DNA of 64,000 bases from positions 66,688 through 130,687 of the forward strand of contig QANZ01049214.1 in the NCBI GenBank assembly GCA_003254925.1, given 5' to 3'. The notes under the pieces were generated by a model. It was not told the origin of the DNA and did no database searches. It saw only the letters and a list, made by a program, of their open reading frames with translations. A program made the translations under genes and the position numbers. Of this stretch, positions 58,504 through 64,000 are shown in pieces (position 1 is the first letter of the stretch; every line of letters starts with the position of its first letter). This DNA comes from Chamaecrista fasciculata (Eukaryota; Streptophyta; Magnoliopsida; Fabales; Fabaceae).

Positions 58504-61402
58504 AGGCACTGTCACACCAATTTAAATGGTACACATAGTAGATTTTAATTTGCTCTTGAAGAGGTACGTTGACACAGTTGATTTATTTTATGATAAAAAT
58601 TGTGAACAATCTAATTACAAACCCATTATGCCTAATCCCAATGTAATGTGAAATATAATTGTTATATGTGTGATATATGAGAACATCATAAATTGCAATA
58701 TTTGATGAGAGCTAGGGAAAATTATCAAAAGTGTGATAATCCTCTTAAATCAAATGGAAATTTGGTTTATAGAGATGTTGACAGTAATAATAAAATTATT
58801 ATTACAATGCTCTCTGATTTTTTATTCATATCTGATATGGAAAAATGGGTGATAGATCGTGGTGCTACAAGGCACATTTGTTCTAATAAAGAACTACATT
58901 CCTCCTTTGAAGAAGGGGATGATAAAATCTATCTTGTTGTTTCCGGAACTACCAAGGTTCTAGGAAAAGGAAAAGTTATGATTAATTTCACAACGGGAAA
59001 GAGTTTGCAACTAAATGATGTTCTGTATATATCCACTGTGAGAGCAAATTTAATTTTTGTTGCTCTATTAGTGAAAGCTGGGATTAAAGTGTCATTTAAA
59101 TCTTATAAGATTATAATGACAAAGAATAATATTTGTGGGAAAGGGTTATTGTAATCAAGATCTGTATATTTTGAGTATTGATAAAATATCAATTAACTCA
59201 AATATTTGGTTATTTGTTTGTTATATTCTTTTATTTTTATCATAGAATGAATAAACATTACAGATGAGTTTGTACCTGTCATTTATGGTTTTTGGCAAGT
59301 TCATTTTTAATGTGGAAAAATTACATCCTATAAATTATTTATTTTGAAAGAATTGATGGGTGTTTTGCTTGTTAATTCTGGTGCTTATAATAATTTATGG
59401 GGTGAAGTTTTGTTATATGTTTGTTTTCTACAAAATAGAATTCTTCGTAGGAAGACTGGTAAGACACCTTATGAGTTATGGAAATGTTTTGTGCCAAATT
59501 TGAAATGTTTGAAAGTGTGGGGGTGTCTTATTAAAGTTTTATTACCTATTTTTAAAAGAGAAAATTGAGTTCTAAAAATGCTGATTGTGTTTTATTGGTT
59601 TTGTTCAAAATGGTGCTGCATATAGATAAAACACCTTATTAAATGGATGTGAAAACTGTTTTATCTAAATGGTGATTTAGATGAAAAAAACTTTTTATGA
59701 TGCAACCTCAAGGGTGTAGTGTTGCTGGTCAAGAGAATAAAATATGTAAATTAGTGAAGTCATTGTATAGTTTAAAACAAGCACTAAAACAATGACATGA
59801 GAAACTTGAACAAGTTTTGTTAAGTGGTAATTTCTCTTCTGTTGAAGTTGAAAGATGTGTTTACATTAAAGCTGTAAATGATGATTGTGTTATTATATGC
59901 TTGTGTGCGGATGACATGCTGGTTTGTGGTACAAGTATGTGTATTATACTTGAAATAAAATCTTTTCTTGCTTCTAATTTTGATATGAAAGATATGGGTG
60001 AAGCAAAACTGTTTTTTGGTGTTAAAATCATAAGGAATGGAAATTGTATCTTACTTTCTCAAGAACTTTATATTGAGACGATTCTGAGAAAGTTTGAACA
60101 ATATGATAGATCTCCTATGAGTACTCCTTATGATTCTAGTGTGCAATTAAAGAAAAATAGAGGAGATCTTGTGGCTCAATCTAAATATGCACAGATTATT
60201 GAGAGTCTGTTGTATTTAATGAATTATACCAGGCCTGACATAGCTTATGTTGTGTGTGGATTGAGCAGATATACTCATTGTCCAAACAATGAATGTTGGG
60301 AGGCCTTGGTAAAATTAAAATATTTGAGAGGTGCCATAAACTATGGTATATTGTATAGTGGATTTTCCGCTGTATTAGAAGGATACAGTGATGATAACTG
60401 GATTTCAAATTCAGATGAGACAAAATCCACTAGTGGCTATGTGTTTATGTTTGGTGGTGGTGTTGTCACATGGATGTCAGCCAAGCAAAGCTTTATAACT
60501 AAATCCTTAAGGGATTTTGAGTTTGTTGCTTTGGAGTTGGCTGGAACTGAGGCTGAGTGGTTGAAAAACTTCTTAGCAAATATCCCATTAGGTGACAAAC
60601 CAACTTCATCCATTTTATTACACTGTGATAGCCAATCTGCGATAGCTACGGCTAAAAATAAGACCTTTAATGGCAAAAGCAGACATATTCAATTGAGATA
60701 TAATTTTGTGAGGCAGCTGCTAAAAGATAGTGTAATCTCAATTGATTATGTAAAATCAAGTGTGAATCTTGCGGATCCGTTAACGAAGCCTCTTGGGAGG
60801 AAACAAATTTTTGAAACATCGAGGGGAATGGGATTTAAGCCAACTTGAAATTAACCACGATGGCAACCCAACCTTTGTGATTGGTGATCCCATGAATAAG
60901 GTTCAATGGGAAGAACAAGTCGTCTGTTAATTCTGGTAGCACTAAATTAAAATATCCCTTCCTATGGTGTGTGATAGTGCTATACTGCATTTTTGGTGAG
61001 GTTGTACATAGGTACTTAATGATTTCATATTCCTACGGGATCGTGTATAAGTGCAGATACACTTTATTGAAATCACCTCGATGAATGTGGAGTGGGGCCG
61101 CTCCTATGAGATTCTGGCAAAATCTCTAGAGCATTCATTATGAAACAGGCACGCGCACGGCCGTTGTAACGCGCAAAAACGTCGTTAATAGCAGAAATGT
61201 GGGGGTATAATCTGACTCTTAATGCCTCTAGTATACAACAAGAGTAGTTGGTTCATAGAAGCAGGCTTCACTGACTACTCTGTGTACTATGTGTTATTGG
61301 TCTAGGTCTAGTTCATAGTCGGAAAGACACTAGATACAATGGTTATGCCCATGGGTGAGACTCAAGAAAAATGTGGTTCTTTATTTTACACATGTGGGGG
61401 AT

Positions 61403-61793
61403 TGTTGGACCTAAGTCTAATATTGAGTGTGTAAAATAAGCCCACATTGCCTACACAAAAGAGATATGAGGGTTGAGGTTTTTTTATTTTATTTATTATT
61501 ATAATTAATAAATATTTTATTAATTATTATAATTAAATAAATATTTTATTAGACCTATTATATATACATGAGAACCCTAGTTTCTAAATAATGAGTAGCC
61601 TCCCTCTTTCTTCTTTTGTATCAGAGTCTCTAAAATTACTTTTGCTATTCTGTATCCCTCTTTGTGTGACATTGAGGAAGATTTCGTTTAATCCTGTGAG
61701 AGTGCCGGTTTCTAATCGGTGGGATACCGGAATATCTCTTCAGGACAGTGTCCTAGAGACGCGACTCGAAATTATCCTGAGAAATCCCCAACA
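61403..61793 (+). repeat. 3' LTR of the copia element
   Basis: This 391-base copy is preceded by the purine-rich CATGTGGGGGAT, which fits a polypurine tract for plus-strand priming. It is followed by the ATATA target duplication. It ends 289 bases from the stop codon of the VQ-motif gene, which is read from the opposite strand. Confidence 0.93.
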
Positions 61794-62081
61794 ATATATA
61801 TATATACAAGGTTTGGATCAGCTAAATTCATAATTAAAGTTCTAAAATAGCATTAGATTAGAGATATACTTAAAGATGAAACATAGACATGATCGATCAA
61901 GTTGTATTATTTAATTAGAACTTTACCAATTTTAGCTGAAACTAATTAAGTTCAACCTGCTAGTTTCAGCTTAAAACAAACTTGAGCAGCAAATCTTTTT
62001 GATTTATATATGTATATTCACATGTGAGAGAATAATTAAGGTAACAAAAGCATGCCCTTAATTATATATTATGCCATGTAG
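61794..62081 (-). other. 3' flank of the VQ-motif gene
   Basis: A short AT-rich spacer lies between the copia element and the stop of the minus-strand VQ gene, and it should hold that gene's 3' UTR. The TATATATA run at 61795-61806 includes the copia target site. Confidence 0.45.
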
Positions 62082-62513
62082 CTATAGAGAGGAAGGAATA
62101 GAATTTAATTCTTCAATAAAACCATCCAATTCTGATGAGAACCCTGCATCAAGAAAACCACTGAATCTCTGTTTTGACTTTGACCTAATTCTCCATACCT
62201 CATTATTATCTTCTTCTTCTTTCTGATCTTCAATATTGTTCTTGATAATCACTTTCTTCCTTTTTCTTGAAGCCTTCATAAATTCCTGATCTCTTTCTTC
62301 CTTTTTCTTTTCATCATCATCTTCTTCTGGCTTTTTATTTCCTGTCAATCTCTGAACAAGCTCTCTGAAATTTGTAGCATCAGTTTGAATGATCTGTGGT
62401 GTATACACGTGTATGATTCTGATCTTTGAAGCTGATGATGGCTTCTTCAGTTTTGAACCTCCTCCATGATCATCAATTCCTACTACCTTTGAAGATGTGT
62501 TTGCATTTGTCAT
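62082..62513 (-). CDS. VQ-motif-containing protein
   Basis: This is a single-exon frame of 143 residues. VQ proteins are plant nuclear cofactors that bind WRKY transcription factors (and some MAP kinases) through the VQ motif and modulate defence, growth and stress responses. The motif is intact at residues 49-58: FRELVQRLTG, the FxxxVQxxTG consensus. It is preceded by IRIIHVYTPQIIQTDATN (31-48), also typical. Upstream, KLKKPSSASK (21-30) is basic. The middle has a strongly charged Glu/Asp/Lys stretch (63-100) with RKRKK as a likely nuclear signal. The C-terminus is FLDAGFSSELDGFIEELNS. Length and lack of introns fit the family. The copia 3' LTR lies 289 bases beyond the stop, and a TC-rich segment lies just upstream of the ATG. 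The individual VQ number cannot be assigned from sequence alone. Confidence 0.9.
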   Translation of the reverse strand: MTNANTSSKVVGIDDHGGGSKLKKPSSASKIRIIHVYTPQIIQTDATNFRELVQRLTGNKKPEEDDDEKKKEERDQEFMKASRKRKKVIIKNNIEDQKEEEDNNEVWRIRSKSKQRFSGFLDAGFSSELDGFIEELNSIPSSL

Positions 62514-63440
62514 TATCTCTCTCTATTTTGAAAGATTAGGATTAATTGATCGAGAGACCAAAATTTGATGCACTAGTTAATCATATCCTGCAGTATATAT
62601 GATCTCACACAAGTTAATCTACAGTCAATGAAATGATAAAATAATATCACACATGCTTATATAAAATTAAGTTCAAATCTTTAGGTTAATTTCGTGAAGT
62701 CATATCCATTTATACATATGAAGACTTTTTTTGTTTGACTAAATATATAAATTGGTTACTAAAAATACAGTTTAATAAATTAATTGTTGAAAATCTATAA
62801 TTAGTTAACACTCTTTAATCTTTGAAATTCATTAAATAGATGCATTTTAATTTTTTTATTCTTACAAGTACGATTAGTCCTTATAAAGAGGACTTATGGG
62901 ACTAATCTTTATTGTCTTTATAATTTTCAAAAATTAAAATGTATAAATTAAAGAATTAAATTGTATATTTACTTTTATTGGAATTTAAAGTTATATATAG
63001 CAGAGATGGTCTACCTTTAACGTGGGACAGGAAGATGAATAAATTAAAGTACGTGTAACATTGGTCCTATGCTCAATTATTTGGCTCTACCTGTTCATAT
63101 ACTTTAATTTTGATTTCATTTTAGCCATTTGTGTACTAAATGATGAAAATGAAATCCCATATTTGTCATTTCATCAATTGATTCTGTGGGCATTTGAGTG
63201 TGGTATAGGCTTAGAAGTGACAATCTCAACCTATGATCCACCAAACCAACTAATTCAACTATAAGATTAACCAATCCCAACTTAACCCATTTAAATAATG
63301 GGTCAAGATGGATTAGATCCAAAATTGATCCACTTAAATTCGGGTTGGGTCGAGTAAAATTCATGGTTTACCTAACACAACCCAAATTTTACCAAAACTA
63401 TTAGTTTCTTTCACATGTGGGAAAAAAATATGAATTTCTC
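62514..63440 (-). promoter_or_regulatory. 5' flank of the VQ-motif gene
   Basis: This is the AT-rich upstream region of the minus-strand VQ gene. A TC-rich leader lies next to the start (62515-62525). No W-box cluster or TATA box was assigned with confidence. Around 63260-63400, 'aacccatttaaataatgggtc' and 'gggttgggtcgag' are phrases seen in old plant transposon debris. Confidence 0.4.
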
Positions 63441-63444
63441 AAAT

Positions 63445-63890
63445 TTTGGCTAAAATTACATAATGCCCCCAATATTTTCAAAATATACAAAATCATCCCT
63501 GGATCATAATATTTGAGGATTAAAATGAAAAATATAAAAAAAATTTGGGGCCAAAATGTAATTTCAACAAATATTTGAAAAAGAAAAAATTACAAATTAG
63601 TCTTAAATCTGAAAAACAAATGCAGTTAATCCTACAAAACGGTGAGTTCAGTGGAAGGAAGATGAATTTCACAATTTTTTGCAAAAATTACAAAATACCC
63701 CCAAATATTCTAAAAATTTACAAAAATATCCTAATATCATATATTTGAGGACTAAAATGAAAATTATAAAAAAAATTTAGGGTCAAAACGTAATTTTGAG
63801 AAAATGCAGGCAAAGGTGAAAGTTGCATATCAATCCAAAATCTAAAAAGTAAATGCAATTTAATCCTAAATTTGAATAATTTAAAAACTA
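63445..63890. repeat. imperfect tandem duplication (unit about 235 bp)
   Basis: Two consecutive units share the same order of phrases: 'aaaattacanaatncccccaa', 'tatttgaggantaaaatgaaaa', 'tataaaaaaaatttngggncaaaa', and then 'atctgaaaaacaaatgcagtt' or a diverged equivalent. Unit 1 runs about 63445-63660 and unit 2 about 63680-63890. It does not code, and its origin is probably transposon-related. Confidence 0.5.
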
Positions 63891-64000
63891 TTCTCATTAA
63901 TTAATTTAGAAATTAAATAATATAAATATTTTAAGATAGATTCATGAATTGAGTTGAGTTGATCCTTAATTTTATGGGTCATGACTTATCCATGACCCAT

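Larger units (their letters stand above)
57218..61793 (+). mobile_element. Ty1/copia LTR retrotransposon, broken, carrying host gene sequence
   Basis: The element is 4,576 bases long, bounded by two 391-base LTRs (57218-57608 and 61403-61793) that begin TGTTGG and end CCCCAACA. It is flanked by the same five bases, ATATA (57213-57217 and 61794-61798). The LTRs differ at a single position by my reading, so insertion is young: about 0.1-0.2 million years at commonly used plant rates. Recognisable parts in order are a protease-like region (about 58693-59154, with TRHICSNK), an integrase C-terminal fragment (about 59344-59568) and reverse transcriptase/RNase H (about 59670-60848, with TRPDIAYVVCGLSRY, STSGYVFMFGGGVVTWMSAK and ADPLTKPLGRKQ). 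This order is copia-type. The coding region is broken in several places, so the copy is a fossil that cannot act on its own. Between the 5' LTR and the protease part lies host-derived DNA. Confidence 0.93.

Noticed and set aside
61591-61833. An 80-codon open frame starting in the 3' LTR (also 57406-57627 in the 5' LTR)
   Set aside because: It is the same LTR sequence read twice and resembles no protein family.
1-64000. CRISPR arrays, bacterial-type operons, rRNA genes
   Set aside because: The window is plant nuclear DNA. No regularly spaced direct-repeat array, ribosome-binding-site-spaced gene string or rRNA signature was seen.

Overview
This is a 64 kb, AT-rich stretch of a nuclear chromosome from a flowering plant, almost certainly a eudicot. 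The signs are many short GT..AG introns, plant-only gene families (a phloem-type callose synthase and a VQ-motif protein), and abundant plant transposon debris. The species cannot be named from sequence alone.

Genes, left to right. (1) 7455-8360, minus: a single-exon conserved plant protein with a C-terminal coiled coil. (2) 10831-27498, minus: a complete callose synthase of the CALS7/GSL7 type in 42 coding exons (1,948 codons by my reconstruction), with a probable 5'-UTR intron and a tiny upstream ORF. (3) 37893-40203, plus: a three-exon, 129-residue conserved protein of unknown role. (4) 40825-43012, minus: a two-exon, 121-residue, probably plastid-targeted membrane protein whose 3' end faces gene 3. 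(5) 44616-51362, minus: mitochondrial citrate synthase in 19 coding exons (473 codons) with all three catalytic residues. (6) 62082-62513, minus: a single-exon VQ-motif transcriptional cofactor. I see no operon-like or functional clustering. The genes are ordinary plant loci set in transposon-rich spacers.

Mobile DNA fills most of the spacers. There are several foldback/Mutator-like non-autonomous elements, two with exact 9-bp target duplications and one of 2.4 kb with a 10-bp duplication and telomere-like repeats in both arms. There is an Ac/Ds-like (hAT) element with an exact 8-bp duplication nested inside another inverted-repeat element, and a 5'-truncated LINE nested inside a foldback element. 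A Ty1/copia element at 57218-61793 has near-identical LTRs, is broken inside, and carries a fragment of a host DUF538 gene. There are also probable SINE, Helitron and older hAT relics.

I did not find a plainly new molecular system. The most unusual objects are the foldback element built on telomere-like repeats (35152-37577) and the copia element carrying host gene sequence. All exon borders were read by eye from splice sites, reading phase and remembered family sequences. No alignment or search was run.
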